Part shown: piece after piece, positions 33,610 to 42,574 of the stretch
Position numbering within the stretch: the stretch's first letter is position 1
Layout: each line of letters starts with the position of its first letter
Assembly: GCA_965206615.1 (NCBI GenBank)
Contig: CBDBKI010000005.1
Span: 3,038,001 to 3,102,000 of the forward strand
Reading direction: 5' to 3'
DNA length: 64,000 nucleotides
DNA from: VXNE01 sp965206615
Lineage (GTDB): Bacteria > Pseudomonadota > Gammaproteobacteria > Pseudomonadales > Azotimanducaceae
Position numbers and translations under genes: made by a program
The notes under the pieces: generated by a model
The model's database searches: none
The model's input: the letters and a program-made list of their open reading frames with translations, nothing else
What the model was told of the DNA's origin: nothing

Positions 33610-35822
33610 GTCTGGCCGGCCGCCTCGCCCGCTGCCTCGAGCGCTGCTTCGCGGGCCTTGTTGGCGCGCGTAATGACGTACTGCTGAATGCGGTCGACAT
33701 CCGCCGCATCGAGCACATCGGCGAAGGACGCCATGCCGTTGTCGTTCAGCGTCCCGCCGAGCACGATGGCCTCGAACGTGCCGTGCGTTTCGGCACTCAT
33801 CAAGCGCAGGTCCGGGATGGCGCCGGCGGACAGCAGCCCGATGCCGTGACAGCCCGAGCACAGTTCGTGGTAGAGGATGTCGCCGCGGTCGATGTCCGCC
33901 GCGGACGCGGTGACCGGCGGCTGTTCCCCGATCGTCCAGTCGCGCTCGGGCGGCACGGGCAGCTCGACATCGCCGCCGAGCGCGAACACGACCACCCGCG
34001 CATGGCTGCCGTACCTGTGCGTTGCGGTGTCGGCCACGTTGATCGAGCCGGCGCCGGTCATGACCGCAACGTACTGCACGCCATCGACGTCGTAGGTCAT
34101 CGTGGGGCCGACGATGGACGTCCAGGTGTCCTGCTGCCAGAGCAGGCTGCCGTCGTCCGTGCTGCGAGCGGAGACCTTGCCCATCGCGTCGCCCTGGAAC
34201 ACGAGCCCGGCCGCCGTCGCCACGACACCGCCGTTCCAGGCCTGCTCCTGCTCGACGGCCCACGCGGTCTCCCCGCTCAACGGGTCGAAGGCGATCAGGA
34301 AACCCTCGGGCACCGGCGGATCTTCCCACGCCTCGAGCAGCTGGTTGAGCCGCCCGTACTCGACGCCGAGGTTCGTCATGCCTGCACGGCGCTTGTACAC
34401 GCCGGTCTTCTGATACTCCTCCGGCATGGCGTACAGGAACGGCAGATCGTGGGTGGTGAGATACATGAGTCCGCGTGCGCCGTCCCACGACATGGCATGC
34501 CAGTTGTGCGCGCCCGCGGCGCCCGGATGAACGAACTGCGGGTTCTCGTCATAGGCCACGTCCGGGTTCTCTACCGGGCGGCCCGATACGAGGTCGACGT
34601 GTGTAGCCCACGTCACCGTCCCGTACGGATGCGCGCGCAGCAGCTTGCCGTCGCTGCGGTCGATCACGTAGAAAAACCCGTTCTTGGGCGCCTGCATCAG
34701 CACCTTGCGCATCTCGCCGTCCACTTCGAGATCCGCGAGCGTCATGTCCTGCACGGCCGTGTAGTCCCAGTTGTCGCCCGGGGTGGTCTGGTAGTACCAC
34801 TGCATGACGCCGGTGTCCGCGTCGACGGCCACGATGGCTGCAAGGAACAGGTTGTCGCCTCCCCCTGGCGAGCGGATCACCCGGGTCCAGGGCGAACCGT
34901 TGCCCACGCCAAGGTAGACGTAGTTGAAGTCCGGGTCGTAAACGATTGAATTCCATACCGTTCCGCCCCCGCCTATCTCCCACCATTCCCCGCCTTTCCA
35001 GGTGTCGGCGGCCATCTCCAGCTCCGGGTGCTCGAACGGCAGCGACGGGTCGCCCGGCACCGTGAAGAACCGCCACGCCTGCGCGCCGGTCTCGGCGTCG
35101 TAGGCGGTCACGTAGCCGCGCACGCCGAACTCGGCGCCGCCGTTGCCGATGTAGACCTTGCCCGCCGCCGCCCGGGGGGCGCCGGTGATGGTGTAGTTGC
35201 GGGAATGGTCGATGACGGTATCGACCTCCCACACCTCGGCGCCGGTGGCGGCATCGAGGGCGATCAACCGTCCGTCGAGGGTGGCGACGTAGACGCGGCC
35301 GCGGTACACCGCCAGACCCCGGCTGATGACTCCGCAGCAGGCCTCGCGGGCGGTCTCCCCCGGCACCTCGGGGTCGTACGACCAGACTTCCTCGCCCGTG
35401 GCGGCATCGAGGGCATAGGTGATGTTCCACGGGGTCGTCGCGTACATCACGCCGTCCACGACCAGCGGCGTCGCCTCGACGGGATGCAGCGTGCCGAAAT
35501 CCCGGTACCAGGCAATGCCGAGACCGGCGACGTTTTCGCGGTTGACCTGCATGAGCGGTGAGAACCGCTGTTCCTCGTAGGTACGCCCGTAGGTAAGCCA
35601 GGCGCCCGGCTCGTCGGTCTCGACGTTGGCGATGCGTGCGTCGTCCACCATGGCCACCGTAGGCACCGGCGCAGCGGCGGTTCCCGTGGCATTCGGGGCC
35701 CCGACGGGCGTGGGGGGCCCGTCCTCGTCCATGAGGAATAGCAGAACGGCGACGGCGACGACGGCAACGATGCCAATGACGGCACCCCGCGAGGCGCCAG
35801 CCTGTGCTTTCAGTGCTCGCAT
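33606..35822 (-). CDS. Membrane-anchored quinohemoprotein (PQQ) dehydrogenase
   Basis: A 738-residue paralog of the protein at 25860-28073. Start ATG at 35822 with GGAGGAGGGG just upstream. Instead of a lipobox it has one uncleaved N-terminal helix (AVIGIVAVVAVAVLLFLM). The propeller shows YALDAATGEEVWSY, LIALDAATGAEVWEV and VAVDADTGVMQWYY; the vicinal Cys pair is EACCGVISRG, the catalytic Asp lies in NWDYTAVQD, and the C-terminal cytochrome c motif is CSGCH from about residue 655. It faces the periplasm and feeds electrons to the respiratory chain. It is coupled to the DUF3667 gene. Confidence 0.9.
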   Translation of the reverse strand: MRALKAQAGASRGAVIGIVAVVAVAVLLFLMDEDGPPTPVGAPNATGTAAAPVPTVAMVDDARIANVETDEPGAWLTYGRTYEEQRFSPLMQVNRENVAGLGIAWYRDFGTLHPVEATPLVVDGVMYATTPWNITYALDAATGEEVWSYDPEVPGETAREACCGVISRGLAVYRGRVYVATLDGRLIALDAATGAEVWEVDTVIDHSRNYTITGAPRAAAGKVYIGNGGAEFGVRGYVTAYDAETGAQAWRFFTVPGDPSLPFEHPELEMAADTWKGGEWWEIGGGGTVWNSIVYDPDFNYVYLGVGNGSPWTRVIRSPGGGDNLFLAAIVAVDADTGVMQWYYQTTPGDNWDYTAVQDMTLADLEVDGEMRKVLMQAPKNGFFYVIDRSDGKLLRAHPYGTVTWATHVDLVSGRPVENPDVAYDENPQFVHPGAAGAHNWHAMSWDGARGLMYLTTHDLPFLYAMPEEYQKTGVYKRRAGMTNLGVEYGRLNQLLEAWEDPPVPEGFLIAFDPLSGETAWAVEQEQAWNGGVVATAAGLVFQGDAMGKVSARSTDDGSLLWQQDTWTSIVGPTMTYDVDGVQYVAVMTGAGSINVADTATHRYGSHARVVVFALGGDVELPVPPERDWTIGEQPPVTASAADIDRGDILYHELCSGCHGIGLLSAGAIPDLRLMSAETHGTFEAIVLGGTLNDNGMASFADVLDAADVDRIQQYVITRANKAREAALEAAGEAAGQT

Positions 35823-36071
35823 GAATCCCCTCCTCCACGCCCACGCATTGTCGTCACGAAACATACCACCACCGCGGCGTGTGGTGGCGCACGGGCCTCC
35901 CTCCCGCCACCGCGCGCGGTGGAAGAAGACACCGGGTGTTCGAGCAGGCGCGTCCGGTTAGGCTACAGGCGTGCGCGGCCTGACCGCACACGCGCGTCTG
36001 GAGAGGATCAGGCTGAGCGGCGGACGGCGCCAACGGCGCCCTCGCTTTGCCGCCTGGAGGGACACACGCAC

Positions 36072-37517
36072 ATGGCAGTAGCCGGCAAGCTGCCTTTCAA
36101 CATCAAGCTCGCTTTCGGCGTCGGCCAACTGGCCGAGGGCCTGCATAACGGCGGGTTCGGCATCTTCCTCCTGTTCTACTACAACCAGGTGCTCGGCGTG
36201 CCGGGCACCCTGGCCGGCATCGCCGTGGGAACGGCCGTCGTCCTCGATGCATTCACCGACCCGCTGGCCGGCTCGCTCTCCGACCACTGGCACTCATGCC
36301 TGGGGCGGCGTCACCCGTTCATGTACGCCGCCATCCTGCCGCTCGCGCTGTCCTTCTTCCTGCTCTTCAACCCGCTCGTGACCGGCGACTGGGCGCTCTT
36401 CGTGTGGCTTGTCGTGTTCGCGAACGCAACGCGCACCTCGATGTCCCTCTACTTCGTCCCGCACAATGCCCTCGGCGCCGAGATGACGGATGACTTCGAC
36501 GAACGCACGGCTCTCGTCGGCTACCGGACCTTTTTCGGCACCCTCGGCCACCTGTTCGCGGTCACGATCGGCTTCACGCTGTTCTTCACGGCGACCCCGG
36601 AGTTCGCGAACGGACAGCTCAACGCCGCGGCGTACCCGCCCTTCGCCACAAGTTTGTGCTGCCTGATGGCCGCAGCGATTTTCTGTTCCGCCTGGGGCAC
36701 GCGGAGCGTGATTCCGTCCCTGCCGACCGCCGCCGAGCGGGTGAGCTTCCAGGCGCTGACGGTCGTGCGCCGCGTGTTCGTGGACGTCGCTGCGGCCATG
36801 CGCTGCGGCTCCTTTCGCTGGCTGTTCGCCGGCGGCCTGATCGTGTTTGTGATGGTCGGGGTCGACGGCGCGCTCAACATCTACATCTATACCTATTTCT
36901 GGGAGCTTTCTCGCGGCGACATCATCCTTGTGGTCGCCGGCTATCCCGTCGGCGTGATGATCGGCGCGACGCTCTCCGCGCGCATCTTCGCCCGCTGGGG
37001 CAAGCGGGCCGGGCTCATGTTCGGAGCGGGATCGTGGGCGTTCTGGCAAATCCTGCCCGTCGTCCTGCGCCTCGCGGGATGGTTTCCGGAGAACGCCGAC
37101 GCCGTGCTCCTGCCACTGCTGGTCGGGATGCGCGTGATCCAGGGCGTCTGCACCGTCCAGGCGCCCGTCGCCACGGGGTCCATGATCGCCGACACCGTGG
37201 ACGAGCACGAACTGGCCACGGGCCGGCGCCAGGAGGGCATCTTCTTCGCCGCGAGCTCATTTTCCCAGAAGGCGGCATCGGGCTGCGGTACGGTCGTCGC
37301 CGGCCTGGCCCTCGACCTCATCGACTGGCCGCGAGGCGCGCACGTGCAATCCGCGGCCGACGTACCGTCGGCAACCCTGGTCGACCTCGGGCTCCTCTAT
37401 GGGCCCTACGTGGCGGCCTTCGCCGTGGTGGCGCTCTGGTGCTTCAGCCGCTACCGGCTGACCCGCGAGCGACACGAGGAGATTCTGGCCGCGCTGCAGT
37501 TGCGACGCGCGCATTGA
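36072..37517 (+). CDS. GPH family (MelB-like) sugar:cation symporter
   Basis: A 481-residue MFS transporter with 12 predicted helices. Start ATG at 36072 behind GGAGGGA; the longer frame upstream is not membrane protein-like. The glycoside-pentoside-hexuronide signature DAFTDPLAGSLSD plus GRRHPFMY lies in loop 2-3, and FVPHNALGAEMTDDFDERTA follows helix 4. A second family element, GSMIADTVDEHELATGRRQE, sits in the C-terminal half. It imports a sugar or glycoside with sodium or protons; the substrate is unknown. Confidence 0.9.
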   Translation: MAVAGKLPFNIKLAFGVGQLAEGLHNGGFGIFLLFYYNQVLGVPGTLAGIAVGTAVVLDAFTDPLAGSLSDHWHSCLGRRHPFMYAAILPLALSFFLLFNPLVTGDWALFVWLVVFANATRTSMSLYFVPHNALGAEMTDDFDERTALVGYRTFFGTLGHLFAVTIGFTLFFTATPEFANGQLNAAAYPPFATSLCCLMAAAIFCSAWGTRSVIPSLPTAAERVSFQALTVVRRVFVDVAAAMRCGSFRWLFAGGLIVFVMVGVDGALNIYIYTYFWELSRGDIILVVAGYPVGVMIGATLSARIFARWGKRAGLMFGAGSWAFWQILPVVLRLAGWFPENADAVLLPLLVGMRVIQGVCTVQAPVATGSMIADTVDEHELATGRRQEGIFFAASSFSQKAASGCGTVVAGLALDLIDWPRGAHVQSAADVPSATLVDLGLLYGPYVAAFAVVALWCFSRYRLTRERHEEILAALQLRRAH

Positions 37518-37550
37518 TTGGAGCGGCGCAACGCCCAGGCGCTGCTGCGG

Positions 37551-38384
37551 TCAGCCTGCCATGCCCCACTCCAGGCGGTACAGGCCGTACGCCAGGCCGA
37601 TACCTACCAGGAAGGCACTGATGAGCTTGCCGCGGTCGTGACTGTGGAAATGGATCTCCGGCAGCAGGTCGCTGAGGGATATGCACAGGAAGGCGCCGGC
37701 CGCGAACGCAAGCGCCCGGCCCACGATCGCCTCTTCGGCGCGACCGAGCACGCGCACACCGGCGAAAGCTGCCAGCGCTGTCAGCGGCACGACCAGGGCG
37801 AAACCGAGATTGGCGGTTGCCCGCGCCCGGCGACTGCGACCGGCGGCGCGCATCGTGCCGACGATCGAGTAGGCGTCGAGGGGCTTGTGGATCAGGACGG
37901 CGAGGAAGACGCCGAGCCCCGCCAATGCCGCTTCCCCCTGATGCAGGGCGGCGTTGCGCATGCTGGCGCCCAGGGCCACGCCCTCGGTCACGGCATGCAG
38001 TCCGAGTCCCAGGGCGATACCGGCCAGGCTCCCGGCAGGAGTACCGGAGCCGCCGCCATGGGCGTCTTGAAGCGCCGTCGCCTCGCTGCTGAAGTCGTGC
38101 TGGTGGAAATGGAAGACGTGCAGCAGGAACACCATCACGATCACCCCGAACACCATCCAGACCACCGCCTGCTGCGCCACATCGGGGCCGGAGAAGTGCC
38201 GCAGGCTGTGCGGCAGCAGGTGATACATCGCGATGCCGAGAATGAAGCCCGACACCAGGCTCATGACCACCTGGGTACGGGTATGGGTCATCCTGCCGAG
38301 CGCGGACAGCCCGCCGCCGAGCAGGGACACGGCGAAGATGGCCGCCGAGTACCCGGACAACAGCACGAGGGAGTTCCAGTCCAC
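37551..38384 (-). CDS. ZIP family metal transporter
   Basis: A 277-residue protein with eight predicted helices, starting at GTG. The TM4 motif HAVTEGVALG keeps the usual His and Glu; in TM5, where ZIP proteins usually have HExPHE or HKxPEG, this one has HKPLDAYSI. A His-rich loop (LHVFHFHQHD) lies between TM3 and TM4, and LPEIHFHSHD lies near the end. It probably takes up zinc, iron or manganese. This may matter because the znu importer locus at 43952-46451 is broken. Confidence 0.87.
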   Translation of the reverse strand: MDWNSLVLLSGYSAAIFAVSLLGGGLSALGRMTHTRTQVVMSLVSGFILGIAMYHLLPHSLRHFSGPDVAQQAVVWMVFGVIVMVFLLHVFHFHQHDFSSEATALQDAHGGGSGTPAGSLAGIALGLGLHAVTEGVALGASMRNAALHQGEAALAGLGVFLAVLIHKPLDAYSIVGTMRAAGRSRRARATANLGFALVVPLTALAAFAGVRVLGRAEEAIVGRALAFAAGAFLCISLSDLLPEIHFHSHDRGKLISAFLVGIGLAYGLYRLEWGMAG

Positions 38385-38417
38385 TACGGCGCGGATCGCA
38401 ACACGACGTTCAAGGAC

Positions 38418-39218
38418 CTACATCCAACGCGGCGGACCGGCCTTGAGACGGGCGTGTACCCGTGCCTGAACATCGTCCGCGAATTGCTCCTGCCAGAGGG
38501 ATTCGATGTGCCAGGTCGCGCCGGCGTCCTGCCACTCGCTGCCACTTTGCGGCGCTTCGCCTTCTCCTTCAACAATTATGTCGATGCCGGAGCCCGCAAA
38601 CTCCCGGATGGCCCGCACGTCCGCGGGCCGCACATGCCCGGGCTCGCCGCGCTCGTTGCGAACCGATGCAATGATGCCCTGGTGCTGCACCGCGCGGGCC
38701 ATGGAACGGCGGTGGGGCCAGAGGCCGACCACCCAGATCGGTACGCGGGCGTCGTGGACGGGGTCCGGCGGCGTGTGCGGGAAATCCGACTCGTCGATCC
38801 GGTAGTGCTTGCCGGCGTAGGTGAAGGGTTGCCCGCGCCAGAGACCGGTGACGATGTCGAGGGACTCATCCAGCAGTTCGGCGCGCCGCCGAACGTCCGT
38901 GACTTCCCCGAAGCTCTCGAATCCGGAATCCGTTGCGCCAAGCCCTACCGAGAGAACCAGGCGGCCTCCGGACAGGTGATCCAGTGTTGCCGACCTGGCG
39001 GCGACCTCCCAGGGCCGCATGCGGGACAGCGGAGACAGCAGTGTGCCGATCCTGATCGAGGACGTGGCCAACGCGGCGGCGGTCAACGATAACCAGGCGT
39101 CGACGCCCCACACGGGCTCCGAGACGAACAAGCCGTCCCAGCCGTGCGCTTCCGCCCGCACCGCGGCTTCCATGACCTCGCGCGCGTCTCCGACGGGCAT
39201 GACAAATCCGTATCGCAA
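38418..39218 (-). CDS. LLM class flavin-dependent oxidoreductase
   Basis: A 266-residue luciferase-like protein. I choose the TTG at 39218 because GGAGG lies 8 nt upstream and the protein then begins LRYGFVMPVGDAREV, the normal start of the fold; an ATG further up at 39329 adds a Pro-rich non-homologous stretch. Motifs: AHGWDGLFVSEP, IRIGTLLSPLSRMRPWEV, TLDHLSGGRLVLSVGLG. It is a second LLM gene beside the one at 31638. Cofactor and substrate are unknown. Confidence 0.85.
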   Translation of the reverse strand: MRYGFVMPVGDAREVMEAAVRAEAHGWDGLFVSEPVWGVDAWLSLTAAALATSSIRIGTLLSPLSRMRPWEVAARSATLDHLSGGRLVLSVGLGATDSGFESFGEVTDVRRRAELLDESLDIVTGLWRGQPFTYAGKHYRIDESDFPHTPPDPVHDARVPIWVVGLWPHRRSMARAVQHQGIIASVRNERGEPGHVRPADVRAIREFAGSGIDIIVEGEGEAPQSGSEWQDAGATWHIESLWQEQFADDVQARVHARLKAGPPRWM

Positions 39219-39387
39219 CGTCGAGCCTCCAAGAACGGGCGGGAATACTACCGGACTCGCCCTGGATGGCGGCCCCGGGTATGCCCATCTGTGTGGCGGC
39301 TTCGGAACCGACACACTTGCACGGAACAAGACGCCATCACCCTGGAGTCAGGCCGATCCGGCCCAGCGCGTGTCGCAGAATGACTAA

Positions 39388-39696
39388 GACCTCATTTGTC
39401 AAGCCGCCTACGGCCCGGCGCGCGCCACCTACGACCTGCGACGCCTGCGCTTGCGCGGCTTGATCGAGCGCATCCCCCGTTCGCACCGCTACCGCGTCAC
39501 CGAGCACGGTCTGCGTATCGCACTGTGCTACCACCGCGTGCAGCGTCGCGCGCTGTGTCCAGCGCTGTCCGCGGTCCTCGACGAGGACCAGCCGCCAGCC
39601 CTCGGCCGACTCGTCGAACGCTTCGACCTCCACATCCAGCGCCTGTGGGAAGGCGACAAACTCGCCGCATGAAAACTTGGCTCAAATGACAAGGTC
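39388..39696. mobile_element. Candidate mobile-element remnant bounded by imperfect inverted repeats
   Basis: GACCTCATTTGTCAAGCC at 39388-39405 pairs imperfectly (with shifted CATTTG) with GGCTCAAATGACAAGGTC at 39679-39696. The enclosed 309 bp hold a decapitated winged-helix ORF. Size and layout suit a truncated insertion element; no transposase catalytic core remains. Confidence 0.4.
39391..39672 (+). pseudogene. Decapitated winged-helix fragment
   Basis: An open frame with an in-frame stop at its 5' border and no convincing start encodes about 93 residues: YGPARATYDLRRLRLRGLIE then RIPRSHRYRVTEHGLRIAL. This is a winged helix-turn-helix C-terminal domain of a kind seen at the end of longer element-borne proteins; I cannot name the family. 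The N-terminal part is missing, so it is a remnant. Confidence 0.55.
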
Positions 39697-39796
39697 TGGG
39701 TCCCTCAAGGAAGGGAAGCTGGTAGACGACTTCCGCAACGGGAGGGACGACCGAGACGGCGCTTGATTGAGAGCGCGGCGCGGGACGGGGCGCACC

Positions 39797-39973
39797 GTGG
39801 CATCGCCAACCGCGCTCCTACTCGCCGCCTTCGCGCTCGCGCTCCCGCCGTACCTTTGGGCGCTCGCCGATGCGATCCGGTACGCATGGAGGAGACACGA
39901 TGGCGAAGCTGGGAATGCTGCTAGCGGCGATGCTGTCGCCACTGTTGATCGCCGCCTATATAATGGCGGATGA
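39797..39973 (+). CDS. Small hydrophobic ORF
   Basis: 58 codons from a GTG: a single hydrophobic helix (ALLLAAFALALPPYLWALAD), then a basic segment. It overlaps the next ORF by 74 bp, so the two may not both be real. Not recognised. Confidence 0.25.
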   Translation: MASPTALLLAAFALALPPYLWALADAIRYAWRRHDGEAGNAASGDAVATVDRRLYNGG

Positions 39974-40180
39974 TTGGATGGGGCTCTATCTGGTCCTTTC
40001 GCTAGGGGCATGGCCGGCGATCAGCTTTTGGGCGCACAACCGGCGCATTCAAGGGAAGCCTTCCGCCGCGTCCGACTGTCTGATCCGCAACGAAGTCGGG
40101 CGGGCGGGCCGAACGCCATCTTCTTTGCGATCCTCGGGTCTTGGATAGCCCTCGCCATCGCGCTCGCCATCGCGCGCTGA
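39900..40180 (+). pseudogene. Small membrane protein, possibly frameshifted
   Basis: From the ATG at 39900, behind GGAGGA, the frame encodes MAKLGMLLAAMLSPLLIAAY, then a second helix around YLVLSLGAWPAISFWAH. The frame ends at 40148 in non-membrane residues. In the frame one base back, downstream of about 40060, the sequence reads GGPNAIFFAILGSWIALAIA up to a stop at 40180, a natural third helix. One indel near 40060-40090 would join them. Not recognised. Confidence 0.4.
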
Positions 40181-40203
40181 CGCCCGACATCGGCCCATTT
40201 CAC

Positions 40204-40233
40204 TCTGCATTGACCCGGTCTGCATTGACCCGG
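40204..40233 (+). repeat. 15-bp tandem duplication
   Basis: TCTGCATTGACCCGG occurs twice head to tail without mismatch, about 90 bp upstream of the next gene. It could be a doubled binding site or simple slippage. Confidence 0.5.
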
Positions 40234-40324
40234 GCCCCATCGACTCGCACACTACCTTCCCGGCACATGCGCCAGACTGCGCCTTCCACCGCGCGTGGTG
40301 GTGTGCGACGAAGGGAGGCCGAAC

Positions 40325-40861
40325 ATGATCGTCGTCCGAATACTGTCGATACTGGTCGGGACCGTGATCCTCGCCGCCGGCGTCTACCTGATCGGTATGC
40401 GCTTCGCGGACGGACCGAACGCACTCGTCGCCGGGGGCCCGCTGGTCTCGGGAGAACTCGTCAGCCAGGAACCCGACTGGGCCTTCGCGCGGGATGTCAC
40501 GGAGATCGAACTGCAGCTCATGACCCCGCCCCGCTCCAGAACAGTTTGGGTCGCCGAGTACGAGGGGGCGCTCTATGTCCCGTGCGGCTACCGGGATTCG
40601 TGGTGGGGACGGCTCTGGAAGCAGTGGCCCCTCGAGGCGCGGGAGGACCCCAGGGCCGTGGTGCGCATCGAGGGCAAGCGTTACGAGCGCACGCTGGTGC
40701 CGGTCACGCTCGCCGACCCGGAGGTCGAGCCAGTGCTGGCCGAACTCGGTCGCAAGTACGGCTTTCCGCCGCCGCCGCCGGAGTTGGTGCTGCCGTCGGA
40801 GGCGATGGTACTGTTCCGGCTTGCCCCGCGAACGGCACCGGACGGACCGACCTCAACCTGA
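40325..40861 (+). CDS. Membrane-anchored protein, possibly DUF2255/split-barrel type
   Basis: 178 residues from the ATG at 40325 with GGGAGG upstream. One N-terminal helix (MIVVRILSILVGTVILAAGV), then a soluble domain: ELQLMTPPRSRTVWVAEYEG, ALYVPCGYRDSWWGRLWKQW and VRIEGKRYERTLVPV. The pattern of a short beta-strand with V-x-Y-x-G-x-LYV and a W-rich stretch resembles split-barrel flavin or deazaflavin proteins. The assignment is tentative; 18 nt separate it from the ThuA-like gene, so they are probably one operon. Confidence 0.55.
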   Translation: MIVVRILSILVGTVILAAGVYLIGMRFADGPNALVAGGPLVSGELVSQEPDWAFARDVTEIELQLMTPPRSRTVWVAEYEGALYVPCGYRDSWWGRLWKQWPLEAREDPRAVVRIEGKRYERTLVPVTLADPEVEPVLAELGRKYGFPPPPPELVLPSEAMVLFRLAPRTAPDGPTST

Positions 40862-40879
40862 TCCCTGGAGGGAACGATC

Positions 40880-41680
40880 ATGAACCCACGCACGCATCTC
40901 ATCGTCGGCGGCTTCCCGCCCGGAGCCATGGCCGGCCACGACATGGACTTTGCGCGCCTGTCGCTGCTCGGGCTCCTCGGCGAACGGGAAGACCTGGCCA
41001 CGACTGTCGCGAACGACTTCACCGACCTCGAACGCTGGCTCGAAGGGGCGAAGTTCCTGCTGACCTACGTGGCTGGACCGGTCCCCAGCGGGGAACAGCT
41101 CGACGTGCTGAACGCCTGGCTGGGAGGCGGCGGACGCTGGTTCGGCCTGCACGGGACGAGCGGCGGCCGCGCCGCACGCATCGACGGCGCGCGCCAGCGC
41201 CGCATGGTCAGGGAAGGCCATCACGAGACCCTCGGCTGCTTCTTCCTCAACCATCCGCCGGTGCGCCGGTTCGAGGTGCAGGTGACGAACGGGCATCCGC
41301 TGACGGAGGGCCTGCCGCCGAGTTTCGAGACCGTCGACGAGCTCTACCTCGTGGAGCCGATCGGCGAAAGCCGCATCCTGCTCACCACGGAGCTCCCGGA
41401 AGATCCGTCTCCTCCCGGTTTCGGCTTCCGGTACGACGCCGACACGTCGCTGCTGCCGGACGGCAGGACCCGGATGCTCGGTTACGTGAAGGACGTGGGG
41501 GACGGCGCGGTGGCCTACGTTGCTCTCGGGCACACCCACTCGCGGCGCTCCAACTCCCAGCCGTTCGTGGACGAGTCCGTCGCATCGGGCGGCGTGACGC
41601 CCCCGACGCTCCGCGGCAGTTGGGACACGGTGGAGTTCAACACCCTGATCCGCAACGCGATCTCCTGGGGCGTCGCGTAG
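40880..41680 (+). CDS. ThuA-like glutamine amidotransferase-fold protein
   Basis: A 266-residue ThuA-like protein. Features: THLIVGGFPPGAMAGHDMDF, KFLLTYVAGPVPSGEQL, GGGGRWFGLHGT (the usual G-x-G-xxx-LH turn), HPLTEGLPPSF and VAYVALGHTHSRRSN near the C-terminus. The class I amidotransferase-like fold here lacks an obvious catalytic Cys triad, as in other ThuA proteins, which are linked to sugar utilisation. Function is unknown. Preceded by a GGAGGGA ribosome site. Confidence 0.75.
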   Translation: MNPRTHLIVGGFPPGAMAGHDMDFARLSLLGLLGEREDLATTVANDFTDLERWLEGAKFLLTYVAGPVPSGEQLDVLNAWLGGGGRWFGLHGTSGGRAARIDGARQRRMVREGHHETLGCFFLNHPPVRRFEVQVTNGHPLTEGLPPSFETVDELYLVEPIGESRILLTTELPEDPSPPGFGFRYDADTSLLPDGRTRMLGYVKDVGDGAVAYVALGHTHSRRSNSQPFVDESVASGGVTPPTLRGSWDTVEFNTLIRNAISWGVA

Positions 41681-41741
41681 ATTGCGTTCGTCCCGAGGGT
41701 CCCTGGGCGAATGTCCGGTGCCGTGACGAGCGACGTCCTCC

Positions 41742-42123
41742 TCAGATGCGCTCGATGGGCCCCGGATACCGGGCTACCAGACCGTCGGCGGTGACGAGAG
41801 TGAGGCCCTCCACGTGGGCCTGTGCCACGAGCATCCGGTCGAACGGATCACGGTGGATCGGAGGAAGCAGATCGAGCGCCAGGGTGTGGTCCCCGCGAAT
41901 GGGCAGTTCGCGATATCCGGCCGCCAGCAGACCCTGGCGCAACGTCCTCGGCTGCACCCGGAAGTCCGGCCTGTCCAGCGTACGCTTGATCGCGATCTCC
42001 CACAGGCTTGCGACGCTGTAGACGGGCTCTTCGGCCGGGTTCGCCAGGCGCTCCCTGAGTTCCGGCGGCAGGCGCTCCGGCGGCCCAGAGCAGGACGTGG
42101 GTGTCGAGAAGACGACCGCTCAA
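41742..42123 (-). pseudogene. vapC: VapC PIN-domain toxin with a frameshift
   Basis: The start MSGRLLDTHVLLWAAG (Asp7 is the first PIN acidic residue) is in one frame; about 45 nt in, near 42078, the reading must shift to continue ERLPPELRERLANPAEEPVY, SVASLWEIAIKRTLDRPDF and the C-terminal LPPIHRDPFDRMLVAQA with LVTADGLV. In the first frame translation degenerates after residue 16. The gene overlaps the antitoxin by 4 nt. The PIN ribonuclease is probably inactive unless the shift is a sequencing error. Confidence 0.8.
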
Positions 42124-42365
42124 CGGTCGCCCTCGAACATCGGTCCGATGACCGCCTCGCCCATGCGGTCGAAATCGTCCGGAACGTCGATCTCGCCCGC
42201 CAGGAAACCCAGCCGCGGCGCCCGCAAGCTGTCGTCGAGCCCCATGGGCACGACCTTGACCATAGGCCTGCCGGCCTTCGCGATGATGAACGGCTCGCCC
42301 AGCGCCGCACGTTCCACCAACCTGGAAAGATGTGTCTTCGCACGATGAATGTTGACGATTTCCAT
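42120..42365 (-). CDS. vapB: VapB/Phd-type antitoxin
   Basis: An 81-residue antitoxin: MEIVNIHRAKTHLSRLVERA, then GEPFIIAKAGRPMVKVVPM, the Phd/YefM-type DNA-binding N-terminal domain, and an acidic toxin-neutralising tail (DVPDDFDRMGEAVIGPMFEG). ATGA overlap with the broken vapC. Intact. Confidence 0.85.
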   Translation of the reverse strand: MEIVNIHRAKTHLSRLVERAALGEPFIIAKAGRPMVKVVPMGLDDSLRAPRLGFLAGEIDVPDDFDRMGEAVIGPMFEGDR

Positions 42366-42574
42366 GGCCTGAACTTACCGACTAAGTCATCTTAGTCTAG
42401 TTTGCTTCCCTGCCAGGCTCAACTGCTTCCCGACCGCAGCCAGGCAGCAAAGCCCAAGCCGGCCCCGCGGGCTTCAACCGTACGCCCGCGCCGGCAGCCA
42501 GATCATCAGTGCGCGCCAATGGAAGATGACCGCGGGGGGAAAACACCTGGGGAGCGTGCTCTCGCCCGCGCGGA

